Assembly: GCA_900472605.1 (NCBI GenBank)
Contig: UCJD01000020.1
Location: 166,804-230,803 of the forward strand
Origin: Hyphomicrobiales bacterium
Lineage (GTDB): Bacteria > Pseudomonadota > Alphaproteobacteria > Rhizobiales > Rhizobiaceae
Direction of reading: 5' to 3'
DNA: 64,000 nucleotides
The notes below the pieces were generated by a model. That model had not been told where the DNA came from. It did not search any database and saw only the letters and a program-made list of their open reading frames with translations. The position numbers and the translations under genes were made by a program. How positions within the stretch are numbered: position 1 is the first letter of the stretch; every line of letters begins with the position of its first letter. Positions 25,859-34,530 of this stretch are shown in pieces.

Positions 25859-26536
25859 CTACCAGGGCACGACAGTGCCGTCATAACCGATGATCCGGCC
25901 GGAATCCTCGATCGTCAGCCCTTCGACGACCTTCTTCATGCCGGCGACGCTTGTCTCCACGGCGATCCCGTTGAAGTTCGTCATGCGGGTTGCGACCAGG
26001 CCGGGGCGCAACAAGGTGCAGGTGATGCCGTCCTCCTTCCACTCCTTCGCCAGCGCCGACCAGACGGCGTTAAGGCCGGTCTTCGACGCGCGATAGGTAT
26101 ATTGGGTTCCCCAGTCGTTGGCGCCGATCGAGCTCATCAGGCTGGACATGGCAGCGGCGATCTTGAGCGTTCCCGCCAGAAGATTGGGTTTGACCGCGGC
26201 GGCCAGTGCCAGCGGCCCGAAGGTGTTGGTTTCAACGACCTGCAGGAAATCGGCCTGCGAGATCTGCGCCGGTTTCGCCGCCAGATTGACCGCGATGCCG
26301 GCATTGGCGATCAGGACGTCGATCGGCCTGCCGCCGAGCGTGTCACGCAGCGCGTCGATCGATGCCGGTTGCGTCACATCGAGCGCAAGCACCTCGGCCC
26401 GAGGGAGTTGCGAGAGCTCGGTGGCCTTGGAAGGGTCTCTCGCGGTGCCGACCACCGTCCAGCCATCCAGGGCGAATTGACGGGCAAGCTCAAAGCCGAT
26501 CCCGCGGTTGGCGCCTGAAATAAGGATTGTTGACAT
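25859..26536 (-). CDS. Short-chain dehydrogenase/reductase
   Basis: A 225-residue classical SDR with cofactor motif SGANRGIG, NAGIA, and catalytic YRASK. It resembles the C-factor/sniffer-like single-domain SDRs of about 225-250 residues. Its substrate is unknown. It is the first gene of a two-SDR unit facing away from the DapA-like gene; the intergenic region holds operator-like sites shared with cluster A, so it may belong to that regulon. Confidence 0.87.
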   Translation of the reverse strand: MSTILISGANRGIGFELARQFALDGWTVVGTARDPSKATELSQLPRAEVLALDVTQPASIDALRDTLGGRPIDVLIANAGIAVNLAAKPAQISQADFLQVVETNTFGPLALAAAVKPNLLAGTLKIAAAMSSLMSSIGANDWGTQYTYRASKTGLNAVWSALAKEWKEDGITCTLLRPGLVATRMTNFNGIAVETSVAGMKKVVEGLTIEDSGRIIGYDGTVVPW

Positions 26537-26555
26537 TCTGATTCACTCTGTGCGA

Positions 26556-26580
26556 TTGGAATATCAACGGTATACCAATT
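26556..26580. promoter_or_regulatory. Cluster A operator array, SDR/DapA intergenic region
   Basis: Two sites, TTGGAATATCAA (26556-26567) and ACGGTATACCAAT (26567-26579), have core centres 11 bp apart. The second has a perfect GGTATACC palindrome. It is one of seven arrays of this kind between 26.5 and 39.3 kb. Confidence 0.7.
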
Positions 26581-26685
26581 TCAACATCGCGCAACTCCCT
26601 TGAGCGATTTTTCATTCCCGGCAACATCAGGCGATGCGTTCTCTCTGAAACGAGGCGTTTCACCAGCGACTTAACGGACAAGCTC

Positions 26686-27615
26686 ATGCCTCTCATCAAC
26701 GCCACCAGCAAAGGCGTCTACGTCATCGCCGTCACTCCGTTCGAGGAGGATGGCACCATCGATACCGCCAGCGTCGACCGCGTCACGGACTTCTATTTCG
26801 AAGCGGGTGCCGACGGACTGACCATCCTGGGCATGATGGGCGAAGCGCCGAAGCTGACTCATGCCGAAGCATTGGACGTGACGAAGCAGACGCTCGCGCG
26901 CGCAACCGGCAGGCCTGTCGTCGTCGGCGTCTCAGCTCCGGGATTGGCGGCGATCAGCGAGTTGAGCAAGGCAGTAATGGACCTCGGCGCAGCTGGCGTC
27001 ATGGTGGCGCCGCCGGGCAACCTGAAGACCAACGAGCAGATCATCGGCTACTATCAACAGGTGGTCGAGGCGCTGGGAGCTGATGTTCCCGTCGTGCTGC
27101 AGGACTTTCCGCTTTCCACCGGTGTATCGATCAGCAATGACACGCTTGGCCGCATCATCGAGACCTGCCCGAGCATCGTCATGGTCAAGCATGAGGACTG
27201 GCCCGGGCTTGCGAAGATCAGCGCCCTGCGCGATGCCGAGGCAAAGGGCCGCCGACGTGTCTCCATTCTCTGCGGCAACGGCGGCATTTTCCTGCCCGAG
27301 GAAATGGCGCGCGGCGCCGACGGCGCCATGACCGGCTTCGGCTATCTCGAGATGATGGTCGAGGTCTGCGCGCTGGCAGCCAATGGCGACCTGGATCGGG
27401 CCCAGGATATATTCGACGCCTACCTTCCTCTGGTTCGTTACGAGCAGCAGCCGGGCATCGGCCTAGGCGTGCGCAAATACGTGCTCGCGCGGCGCGGTGC
27501 GATTCGCAGCGCGGCACAGCGGCGGCCCGGCGCTCCTCTGCCCGCGACGGCTATCGCCGAGATCGAACGCCTCATTGTCAGGCAGGAACGGCGCCTGGCC
27601 GAGCTCAGCCGCTAA
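26686..27615 (+). CDS. DapA/N-acetylneuraminate lyase-family protein with altered active site (cluster A)
   Basis: A 309-residue TIM-barrel protein of the dihydrodipicolinate synthase family. The Schiff-base lysine is present (K168, VMVKHEDW). The substrate-binding GTTGE motif of DapA is GMMGEA here, and the proton-relay tyrosine of YNxP is replaced: LQDFP, with Gln139 at the Tyr position. It is therefore probably not a lysine-biosynthesis enzyme; an aldolase, hydratase or decarboxylase-like step in cluster A is more likely. A closely similar paralog sits at 61377-62303. It is convergent with a GntR gene ending 12 bp downstream. Confidence 0.88.
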   Translation: MPLINATSKGVYVIAVTPFEEDGTIDTASVDRVTDFYFEAGADGLTILGMMGEAPKLTHAEALDVTKQTLARATGRPVVVGVSAPGLAAISELSKAVMDLGAAGVMVAPPGNLKTNEQIIGYYQQVVEALGADVPVVLQDFPLSTGVSISNDTLGRIIETCPSIVMVKHEDWPGLAKISALRDAEAKGRRRVSILCGNGGIFLPEEMARGADGAMTGFGYLEMMVEVCALAANGDLDRAQDIFDAYLPLVRYEQQPGIGLGVRKYVLARRGAIRSAAQRRPGAPLPATAIAEIERLIVRQERRLAELSR

Positions 27616-27626
27616 ATCGGCGGCGC

Positions 27627-28322
27627 TCAGCCACGCCGGCGACCGAGGATGAAATCGATGATGGCGTTGCGGACATTGTCGAGATGCTCGCCCATCAGCC
27701 GCCTCGACAACTCCGGATCATTGCCGGCAACGGCGTCGATCAGCGCCATATGCTCGCTGCCGCCGGGCTGTAGACGGTGCGGCATCCGCGCCGTGTTGAA
27801 GATATGGGTGCGCCGTCTGAGGTCGCGGATCGCGGCGGCGACCATCGGGTTGCCCGCCGCTTCCGCGATCGTGCCGTGCACGAGATCGTCCACAGACCAG
27901 TGGTCGGCCGGCGCGATCTTGGGAAGCTGCAGCAGCCATCTGATCGCCTCACGCACCTTTTCCGCATCTTCGCCGACCAACTGACCGGTGGCGCGCGCGG
28001 CCGCCTCGACTTCGAGAATGCGACGCATATCCAATAAGTTCATGTAGGTCTCGATGCTAACATCGGCGACCATGAGCATTCTGCCTTGGCTGCGCATGGC
28101 AAGTGATTCCGCTTCGAGCCGGCCCAGCGCCTCGCGAACCGGCGTACGCGAGATCGACAGCAGCTCAGCGAGCCGCCGCTCCTGCAGCACCGCGCCAGCC
28201 TGAAGACGCCCGGACAGGATGAGATCCAGGATTTGCCCATAGGCGAACTCGCTCAAGCTGGGCTCGCCGCCAGGCGAAAGCGGCATCTTCCGCTCATCAG
28301 GCTGAATATTGACAGATGTCAT
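27627..28322 (-). CDS. GntR-family regulator, FCD type (cluster A, copy 1)
   Basis: A 231-residue FadR-subfamily regulator: winged helix with recognition region SISRTPVREALGRLEAE, then an FCD effector domain with the metal-site Asp-x3-His (DDLVH) and the RRRTHIFN segment. ATG 28322 is preceded by GAGAGG, which is preferred over an ATG five codons upstream. It is closely related to the GntR at 37186-37869; the DNA-recognition helices are nearly identical, so both may bind the GGTATACC arrays. Sites overlap its own promoter, suggesting autoregulation. Confidence 0.92.
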   Translation of the reverse strand: MTSVNIQPDERKMPLSPGGEPSLSEFAYGQILDLILSGRLQAGAVLQERRLAELLSISRTPVREALGRLEAESLAMRSQGRMLMVADVSIETYMNLLDMRRILEVEAAARATGQLVGEDAEKVREAIRWLLQLPKIAPADHWSVDDLVHGTIAEAAGNPMVAAAIRDLRRRTHIFNTARMPHRLQPGGSEHMALIDAVAGNDPELSRRLMGEHLDNVRNAIIDFILGRRRG

Positions 28323-28337
28323 TCCGTGACCTCTCAT

Positions 28338-28361
28338 TTGGTGGACCGCCGATATACCAAT
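28338..28361. promoter_or_regulatory. Cluster A operator array upstream of GntR copy 1
   Basis: TTGGTGGACC (28338-28347) and CGATATACCAAT (28350-28361) have cores centred 11 bp apart, immediately upstream of the GntR start. Confidence 0.55.
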
Positions 28362-28438
28362 AGATCAAGCCACACAACGAAATTCCTTCGCGATCACCGG
28401 CACAGCCCTTGAGAAGCAGTATTGACGACTGTGTCCCG

Positions 28439-28463
28439 ATGGTATTCCAATGGAGCACCATTG
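28439..28463. promoter_or_regulatory. Cluster A operator array upstream of nitrilase 1
   Basis: ATGGTATTCCAAT followed by the perfect inverted repeat CAATGG-AGCA-CCATTG. Core centres (GGTATTCC and GGAGCACC) are 11 bp apart. The array ends 18 bp before the nitrilase start codon. Confidence 0.65.
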
Positions 28464-28481
28464 TCGACGAAGGAGATATCG

Positions 28482-29513
28482 ATGTCGGTTAAGCCTTGGA
28501 GAGCAACGTGCATCCAGATGGACAGCAGGATTGCCAGCAACACGAAAACCCGCGCGGAAGCGTGGCAAATCATCGAAAAGAATCTCGACGAAGCGATCCG
28601 CCTGATCGAAGCGGCCTGTAGCAGCGCCGAGCCTCCGAAGCTCGTCGTGCTGCCGGAATTCGTGTTTCAGGGGCCGCCGCGGGCGACGCCAGTCAGTGAG
28701 TGGATCGAGCGCGCATGCACGACGATCCCCGGGCCGATCACCGATCGCCTTGCCGAGGTCGCCCGCAAGCATGACATCTATATCGCCGGCAATCATTTCG
28801 AAGTCGATCCGCGTTGGCCGGACCGCTATTTCAACTCCTCCTTCCTGCTGGACCCGAAGGGCGAGATTATCCTGCGCTATCGGCGCATCAACACGGCAAG
28901 CTGGACGTCGCCGCACGATATTCTCAGCCAGTATCGCGAGGCTTACGGCGAAGAGGGCATCTTCCCCGTGGTTGATACGGAACTCGGGCGACTGGCGATC
29001 TTCCCCTGCGGCGAAGTCGCCGTGCCGGAGCTCTCGCGGGTCTTCATGTTGCGAGGCGCCGAAGTCCTGTTGCATCCCTCGAACGAACCCGCCAATGCGC
29101 GGGCCGACGCCGCCAAGATTTGCCGGGCGGCTGAGAATATGTGCTACCTCATCAGCACCAACGTTTCCGGACAGATTGGCTTTTCGGATGCCGAGCGAGG
29201 CGGCCATTCGCAGATCGTCGATTTCAACGGCAATTATGCCGCCTTCGAGCGATCGGACGCCGAGAGCCTCTCTGCCACCGCCATCATCGACATCTCGGCT
29301 CTGCAGGCAGCGCGGCGCGACACCAACATGGGCAATGCCCTACTTCGCACACGCTGGGAAATGTACCGCGACTACTTCGCAAACGCGCAGGTTTATCCCG
29401 CCGACGCTCTGGACGAGAAGGCTTTCGAAACCTATGCCGAACTGTCGCCGGTGCAGGAAAAAGCACTGTCGAACCTGACCTCGGCACGGATCATAAGAGA
29501 GATCGACGCCTAG
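28482..29513 (+). CDS. Nitrilase-superfamily carbon-nitrogen hydrolase 1 (cluster A)
   Basis: A 343-residue member of the carbon-nitrogen hydrolase superfamily, expected to cleave a linear amide, carbamoyl or nitrile group. The catalytic Glu59 is in VVLPEF and the nucleophile Cys176 is in FPCGE. The usual catalytic lysine (YRK-type motif) appears as arginine: LRYRRINT, Arg135. The same change is seen in the paralog at 35921-36964. AAGGAGATATCG before ATG 28482 fixes the start. It is followed by a strong hairpin and then by an importer operon. The true substrate is unknown. Confidence 0.87.
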   Translation: MSVKPWRATCIQMDSRIASNTKTRAEAWQIIEKNLDEAIRLIEAACSSAEPPKLVVLPEFVFQGPPRATPVSEWIERACTTIPGPITDRLAEVARKHDIYIAGNHFEVDPRWPDRYFNSSFLLDPKGEIILRYRRINTASWTSPHDILSQYREAYGEEGIFPVVDTELGRLAIFPCGEVAVPELSRVFMLRGAEVLLHPSNEPANARADAAKICRAAENMCYLISTNVSGQIGFSDAERGGHSQIVDFNGNYAAFERSDAESLSATAIIDISALQAARRDTNMGNALLRTRWEMYRDYFANAQVYPADALDEKAFETYAELSPVQEKALSNLTSARIIREIDA

Positions 29514-29521
29514 CCGTTGCC

Positions 29522-29559
29522 GCGGCAGGTGCGGCGGCCTTGCCGGACGCACCTGCCGC
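29522..29559 (+). terminator. Strong hairpin after nitrilase 1
   Basis: GCGGCAGGTGCG and CGCACCTGCCGC form a perfect 12-bp stem with a 14-base loop, starting 9 bases after the stop codon. There is no immediate U-tract, but a T-rich run follows about 20 bases later. It probably terminates or stabilises the nitrilase transcript. Confidence 0.6.
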
Positions 29560-29746
29560 ACGCGTGGCAGAAATATCAATTTTTACAAGGCAATCGCCGC
29601 CGTCAGCCGCCTCGCGGCTCTGCGCTTCACTTTGATGAACGACCGGACGCAAATTCATCAGTTGCGTTCCTTTTGACGTTGCCTTGCCCAGAAAATCACC
29701 ACAAAGTGCCGCTGCTCAATATTGCAACACAACCACGTTGACACTC

Positions 29747-29778
29747 GATATTCCTTTGGCATACCATCTGAATGCCAA
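29747..29778. promoter_or_regulatory. Cluster A operator array upstream of the importer operon
   Basis: Three cores in a row, GATATTCC (29747-29754), GGCATACC (29758-29765) and TGAATGCC (29769-29776), each centred 11 bp from the next, end 21 bp before the binding-protein start. Confidence 0.6.
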
Positions 29779-29798
29779 CATAAAAAACGGGGATCAAA

Positions 29799-30803
29799 AT
29801 GAGGAAGAAAATGAAGTGTCTGGCAGCGCCTCTTATGGGAATGACGCTGCTCTGCGCCTCCTTCGCTGGACAGGCTTCGTCCGCCGAAAGCGAAAAGGTG
29901 CACGTACGCCTTGCCTGGGTCGCTGGCGGCGTTGATGCGCCGATGTTCGTGGCCGCCGCCAAGGGTTATTTCAGCGAAAAGGGCCTGGACGTCGACATCG
30001 TCGATGGCAATGGCAGCACCGGCACCATACAGGCAGTCGGCAGCGGCGACTTCGAAATCGGCATCGCCGGTCTCGGCGCTCTGGCGCAGGCCCAGCAGGG
30101 CTCCGGCGCCGATACGATAATCGCGGTGGCCGGCCTGCTGCAAAAAGATCCGACATCGATCATCAGTCTCAAGGGTTCCGGAATCACCAACCCGAAGGAC
30201 ATCGAAGGCAAGCGCCTCGGCACCGATGCCGGCAACTTCGAGGACGGGATGATCAAGGCGTTTGCCGAGGCGAACGGCGTCGATATGAACAAGATCAAGG
30301 TGATCATGATCAATGGCGGCGGCGACAGAGTCGCACTCCTGAAGGGCGACGTCGACTTCATCAATGGCTGGGCCAACCCCGATGGAGACAAGGTCGCCGA
30401 GAGATCGGCGATCGAGCCGCCGATGCTGTTTGCCGACTACGGCGTGAACATCCTCGGCTCCAGCGTGATCGTCCGCAAGGACTATCTGGCAAAGCACGGT
30501 GACACCGTACGCAACTTCCTGGCCGCCCTGCAAAAGGGCAAGGCCGATGCCGCTGCCGATCCCGATGGCGCCCTGAAGATCCTGATGGATGCCCGCCCCG
30601 ACTCCAGCGAAGAGGGCATCAAGGCCGAGATCAAGAATATGCCGAAGTACGAGCACACCAAGGCCTCGGAAGGCAAGCCCTACGGCTGGATCGCCGAGCA
30701 GGACGTCACCCAGACGATCTCCCTGCTGGAGAAATACAGCGGCATGGCGCCCGGCCTGACGCCCGCCAAGATTTATGACGGGTCCTACCTGCCGGCCAAC
30801 TGA
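29799..30803 (+). CDS. Periplasmic binding protein, nitrate/taurine/thiamine-precursor type
   Basis: A 334-residue secreted binding protein of the NMT1/SsuA-like family with a signal peptide of about 28 residues (cleavage near ASSAES). The N-terminal RLAWVAGGVDAPMFVAAAKG is the classic opening of the family, and DIEGKRLGTDAGN and FINGWANPDGD line the expected cleft. The family binds small organic sulfonates, nitrate, pyrimidines or aromatic acids. It should deliver the cluster A substrate. It is separated from its ATPase by an SDR gene. Confidence 0.9.
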   Translation: MRKKMKCLAAPLMGMTLLCASFAGQASSAESEKVHVRLAWVAGGVDAPMFVAAAKGYFSEKGLDVDIVDGNGSTGTIQAVGSGDFEIGIAGLGALAQAQQGSGADTIIAVAGLLQKDPTSIISLKGSGITNPKDIEGKRLGTDAGNFEDGMIKAFAEANGVDMNKIKVIMINGGGDRVALLKGDVDFINGWANPDGDKVAERSAIEPPMLFADYGVNILGSSVIVRKDYLAKHGDTVRNFLAALQKGKADAAADPDGALKILMDARPDSSEEGIKAEIKNMPKYEHTKASEGKPYGWIAEQDVTQTISLLEKYSGMAPGLTPAKIYDGSYLPAN

Positions 30804-30810
30804 CATGCCC

Positions 30811-30831
30811 GGGCGGCGCCAGCCGCCGCCC
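30811..30831 (+). terminator. Intercistronic hairpin after the binding-protein gene
   Basis: GGGCGGC and GCCGCCC form a 7-bp stem with a 7-base loop, 8 bases after the binding-protein stop. There is no U-tract. It probably stabilises the upstream mRNA. Confidence 0.45.
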
Positions 30832-30869
30832 TCGTCTAATCCTGATGCCTTGATGGCACGGAATTTCAC

Positions 30870-31655
30870 ATGGATCTCGGACTAGACAACAAGCATGCAT
30901 TGGTGCTTGGCGCCAGCCAGGGGCTGGGCCTTGCCGTTGCAAAGGCCCTCTTGGCGGAAGGGGCGACGGTTACCCTGAGCGGTCGTTCGCTTGAACGGTT
31001 GGAAGCGGCGCGTCAGAGCATTCCAGACGATCTGCAGCGCAATTGCCACCTTGCCGTCGCCGACCTTTCGGACCCGGATGCCGCTCGCAGGATCAGTGAG
31101 GCGGCGCAGGCAAACGGCGCGGTCGACATTCTCGTCAACAATACCGGCGGCCCGCCTCCGGGAGCGCCCTCCGCCGTCGACATCGATGTCGTCTCGAGCC
31201 AGTTCGACTCCATGGTCCGCCCGGTGCTGTCGTTGACGCTCGATCTCGTCGCCTCCATGCGTGCGCGGCAATGGGGCAGGATCATCACCATTGCCTCGAG
31301 CGGCGTCGTTCAACCCATTCCGCACCTGCCGATCTCCAATGCGCTTCGCTCGACACTCGTCGGCTTCATGAAAACGCTCGCCGGCGAAGTGGCCAAGGAT
31401 GGCGTGACCGTGAACATGCTGCTGCCCGGACGTATCGCCACAGCGAGAACCAAGTCGCTCGACGCAGCGCAAGCCGCGCGCAGCGGACGGCCGGTCGAGG
31501 AAATCAGCGCGGAATCCGCCGCGACCATCCCGGCCGGACGCTACGGCACTGTCGAGGAATTCGGCGCCGTCGCCGCATTCCTTGCCGGCATGCCGGCCAG
31601 CTACGTCACCGGCAGCATGCTCCGGGTGGACGGCGGCACCATTCGTTCGATCTGA
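30870..31655 (+). CDS. SDR-family oxidoreductase with SNxxR in place of YxxxK (cluster A)
   Basis: A 261-residue SDR with an intact cofactor motif (GASQGLGLA) and NNTGGPPPG. At the place of the catalytic Tyr-x3-Lys it has Ser-Asn-Ala-Leu-Arg (LPISNALRSTLV). This substitution marks a recognisable SDR subfamily (FabG-like, NNSGGP type), not a random decay, since the paralog at 62303-63061 has SNGVR at the same place. It lies between the importer binding protein and ATPase genes, so import and metabolism are coupled. The reaction is unknown. Confidence 0.88.
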   Translation: MDLGLDNKHALVLGASQGLGLAVAKALLAEGATVTLSGRSLERLEAARQSIPDDLQRNCHLAVADLSDPDAARRISEAAQANGAVDILVNNTGGPPPGAPSAVDIDVVSSQFDSMVRPVLSLTLDLVASMRARQWGRIITIASSGVVQPIPHLPISNALRSTLVGFMKTLAGEVAKDGVTVNMLLPGRIATARTKSLDAAQAARSGRPVEEISAESAATIPAGRYGTVEEFGAVAAFLAGMPASYVTGSMLRVDGGTIRSI

Positions 31656-31706
31656 ACGGGCACGCGTGCCTGTCCAAATTTTCTCGGCCCGCGGGCCTTA
31701 CAGGAG

Positions 31707-32549
31707 ATGGGGTTAGACCCAGATGCAGAGATGAACGCTATTCCAGCACAACACGGCATTCCCAAGACAACGTCCAAGCATGTTGCCATTTCCGCCGTTT
31801 CGAAGACCTTCGAGACGCGGAAGGGCACCGTGCACGCTCTTCAGGATGTGACCCTCTCGATCGCCAAGGGCGAGTTCGTCTCGGTGCTTGGACCGAGCGG
31901 CTGCGGCAAGAGCACGCTGATGATGCTTCTTGCCGGCCTGACCTCGGTATCGCTCGGCCGCATCATGGTCGGCGACAAGCATATCGACGGCCCGAACGCC
32001 GATGCCGGCGTCGTCTTCCAGCAGGACGTGCTACTCGAATGGCGCACGGCATTGCAGAACGTTCTCCTGCAGGCCGAAATCCGCAAGGCCGACATGGCGC
32101 AGGCCACAGAGCGGGCGAAGCAACTGCTCAAGATGGTGTCGCTGCAGGATTTCGAGGATGCCTATCCGAGGGAGCTTTCCGGCGGCATGCGTCAGCGCGT
32201 CTCTATCTGTCGCGCGCTGCTGCATCGCCCGCCTCTGCTTCTGATGGATGAGCCGTTCGGGGCGCTCGATGCCATGACCCGCGACCAGCTGCAGATCGAT
32301 CTCCTGCGCCTGTGCGCCGACAACGAGATGACGGTCTTCTTCATCACCCACTCGATCCAGGAAGCCATCTTCCTCAGCGACCGTGTCGTCGTCATGTCGC
32401 CGCGCCCGGGCCGCATCGAGAGGATCATCGACATCGACCTGCCGCGACCGCGGCGACTTGCCATGCGCGAAGATCCGAAGTTCACCGCCTATACGCGGGA
32501 ATTGACTTCGATCTTCAAGGGCCTTGGCGTTTTCCGTGAGGAGTATTGA
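31707..32549 (+). CDS. ABC importer ATPase, nitrate/taurine type
   Basis: A 280-residue SsuB/TauB-like ATPase with GPSGCGKST, LSGGMRQRVSICRALLH, LLMDEPFGALD and ITHS. The start is uncertain: AGGAG directly abuts ATG 31707, while ATG 31731 lacks a nearby site. Its stop codon lies 2 bases before the permease start region, and GTGAGGAG inside its end serves as the permease ribosome binding site. Confidence 0.92.
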   Translation: MGLDPDAEMNAIPAQHGIPKTTSKHVAISAVSKTFETRKGTVHALQDVTLSIAKGEFVSVLGPSGCGKSTLMMLLAGLTSVSLGRIMVGDKHIDGPNADAGVVFQQDVLLEWRTALQNVLLQAEIRKADMAQATERAKQLLKMVSLQDFEDAYPRELSGGMRQRVSICRALLHRPPLLLMDEPFGALDAMTRDQLQIDLLRLCADNEMTVFFITHSIQEAIFLSDRVVVMSPRPGRIERIIDIDLPRPRRLAMREDPKFTAYTRELTSIFKGLGVFREEY

Positions 32550-32551
32550 TC

Positions 32552-33370
32552 ATGGCACAGCTTGCCGACACACATACCGAATACAGGCCGAACTTTGTTT
32601 CGCGCGCGCTTGCGAGCGTACCGCCGGCCTTCTGGGCGCTGGCCACCCTTCTCGTCCTCTGGGAACTCGCCGTCCGCATCGCCGAGGTTCCCGCCTTCGT
32701 CCTGCCGCCGCCGTCAGCGATTTTCGAAGAGATCGTCAGCTACGGCCACCGCCTGGCGCCGAACGCGCTGGTGACGATGAGCGAAGTGCTCCTCGGCTTC
32801 CTCTGTTCCGTCGCCGTCGGTGTGCCGCTTGCCGTCATGATCGTCTATTCCAGGTTCATGGAGAAGGCGATCTACCCGCTGATCGTTGCCAGCCAGACCA
32901 TTCCGAAGGTCGCCATCGCGCCGCTGATGCTGACCTGGTTCGGCTATGGCATGGCGCCGAAGATCGTCATCGTCGTCATGCTCTCGTTCTTCCCGATCGT
33001 CATCAACTCTGTAATGGGCCTGAAGTCGGCATCGCGGGAGATGATCTATCTCTCGCGCTCGATGGGCGCCAGCGGCTGGCAGACCTTCTGGAAGTTCCGG
33101 CTTCCGCAAGCCCTGCCGAGCATCTTCGCCGGCCTGAAGCTGGCAACGGCGCTCTCGGTTATCGGTGCGATCGTTGCTGAGTTCATCGGCGCGGACAAGG
33201 GGCTCGGCTATCTGATCTTGATTGCCGGCGGCAATTTCGACATCGCCCGGCAATTTGCGGCGGTGGTGATCATCTCGCTGATCGGCGTTCTGTTCTTTGC
33301 CGCTCTGGAACGGATCGAGAGGATCGCCATCCCCTGGAAGAGAAGCGCGGAGGCCGACGACCGGCACTGA
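32552..33370 (+). CDS. ABC importer permease, nitrate/taurine type
   Basis: A 272-residue SsuC/TauC-like permease with six predicted membrane segments and the EAA-type loop (SRSMGASGWQTFWKFRLPQAL). ATG 32552 lies 8 bases after GAGGAG. It completes the cluster A importer. Two hairpins follow before the convergent reductase gene. Confidence 0.92.
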   Translation: MAQLADTHTEYRPNFVSRALASVPPAFWALATLLVLWELAVRIAEVPAFVLPPPSAIFEEIVSYGHRLAPNALVTMSEVLLGFLCSVAVGVPLAVMIVYSRFMEKAIYPLIVASQTIPKVAIAPLMLTWFGYGMAPKIVIVVMLSFFPIVINSVMGLKSASREMIYLSRSMGASGWQTFWKFRLPQALPSIFAGLKLATALSVIGAIVAEFIGADKGLGYLILIAGGNFDIARQFAAVVIISLIGVLFFAALERIERIAIPWKRSAEADDRH

Positions 33371-33394
33371 CGCCGCACACCTTCGACAAAGACG

Positions 33395-33416
33395 ATGCCG
33401 CCTGCGAGGGCGGCAT
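33395..33416. terminator. Hairpin between convergent operons (1)
   Basis: ATGCCGCC and GGCGGCAT form a perfect 8-bp stem with a 6-base loop followed by TTCT, 24 bases after the permease stop. Confidence 0.6.
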
Positions 33417-33464
33417 TTCTATGGGCGGAAAAGCCCCATGCGCGCGCGATGCGCCCGAACGAAG

Positions 33465-33489
33465 AAAGCCCGGCGACGAACCGGGCTTT
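33465..33489. terminator. Rho-independent terminator between convergent operons (2)
   Basis: AAAGCCCGG and CCGGGCTTT form a perfect 9-bp stem with a 7-base loop, followed by TCTTT on the plus strand. It can serve both the importer operon and the opposing reductase gene, which ends at 33512. Confidence 0.75.
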
Positions 33490-33511
33490 TCTTTGAACAT
33501 GTGTTACTTGA

Positions 33512-34495
33512 TCAGATATCGAGGACGAGCCGATCGCTTTTGGCGCCGGAGCAACAAATCATAATCAGCTTGTTGCTGTCCTTTTCGCGCGAGGAGAGCA
33601 CATTGTCCTTGTGGTCGCATTCGCCTTCCAGAACGACCGTTTCGCAGGTGCCGCAGACACCCTCGCCGCAGGAGTGAGCAACGGCAACGCCGTTATCCAT
33701 AAGCACCTGCATGATCGACTGGCCGGCGGGAATGAAGAATTCCAGGCCCCGGCGCTTGAGCACGACGGTAAAGTCCTGCGTCGGCTTGGCATTGGTGCCG
33801 GCGAAGTGCTCGACATGGACATTGTCTTCCGGGCGCCAGCCGGCTGAAGCCTTGAAGGTATCGATCATCTTGCTGGGGCCACAGCAATAGACATGGGCGC
33901 CCTTGGGAATGCCGACGGCGAGCTTGAGCAAAGGCATGACCTTGCCGGCTTCATCGTCGAAATGGACATGCACACGGCCGGGCGCCTTGGCCTCGAGCGC
34001 TTCTAGCTCTTCGAGGAAGGCCGCGCTCTGACGATTGCGTACGGCGTAAAACAGCTTCCAGGCGCGACCAAGGGCTTCCAGATGCCGGATCATCGAAAGG
34101 ATAGGCGTGATGCCGATGCCGCCAGCGAAAAAGGCGCTCTGTTCGGCGTCTTCGACCAGGGCAAAGGTGTTGTGCGGCGGATCGATGGTCAGCACATCGC
34201 CGATGGCGAGGGCTTCGACGACATAGGCAGAGCCGCCCCGGCTGGCAGCATCGCGGTTGACAGCGATGGTATAGCGGTCGGTCGTGTCGGGACCATTGGT
34301 CAGCGAATAGGAGCGGCTGAGATCGCCGGGCAGCTTGATATTGATATGGGAGCCAGCTGTGAAGGCCGGTAGCGGCAAACCATCGGCGGAGACGAGCTCA
34401 ACGGCGCGGATGGTGTTTGCCGCCATATGAATGGCGTGGACACGCACGGTCAAAGGCTTGGCATCGGCCGGAACATGATGGTGAGCGCTGGACAT
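33512..34495 (-). CDS. Phthalate-dioxygenase-reductase-type oxidoreductase (cluster A)
   Basis: A 327-residue PDR-type reductase: an FMN-binding barrel (RSYSLTN), an NAD-binding domain (GGIGITPILSM), and a C-terminal plant-type [2Fe-2S] ferredoxin domain with CGEGVCGTC and a fourth Cys near residue 315. It passes electrons from NADH to the Rieske oxygenase encoded 77 bp upstream. ATG 34495 has GGGGGAG at good spacing; an upstream ATG at 34576 overlapping the oxygenase stop would add 27 residues and read through a hairpin, so it is not chosen. Confidence 0.93.
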   Translation of the reverse strand: MSSAHHHVPADAKPLTVRVHAIHMAANTIRAVELVSADGLPLPAFTAGSHINIKLPGDLSRSYSLTNGPDTTDRYTIAVNRDAASRGGSAYVVEALAIGDVLTIDPPHNTFALVEDAEQSAFFAGGIGITPILSMIRHLEALGRAWKLFYAVRNRQSAAFLEELEALEAKAPGRVHVHFDDEAGKVMPLLKLAVGIPKGAHVYCCGPSKMIDTFKASAGWRPEDNVHVEHFAGTNAKPTQDFTVVLKRRGLEFFIPAGQSIMQVLMDNGVAVAHSCGEGVCGTCETVVLEGECDHKDNVLSSREKDSNKLIMICCSGAKSDRLVLDI

Positions 34496-34530
34496 GGCCG
34501 CTCCCCCGCAATCTGGAATCTGGGTCGAAA

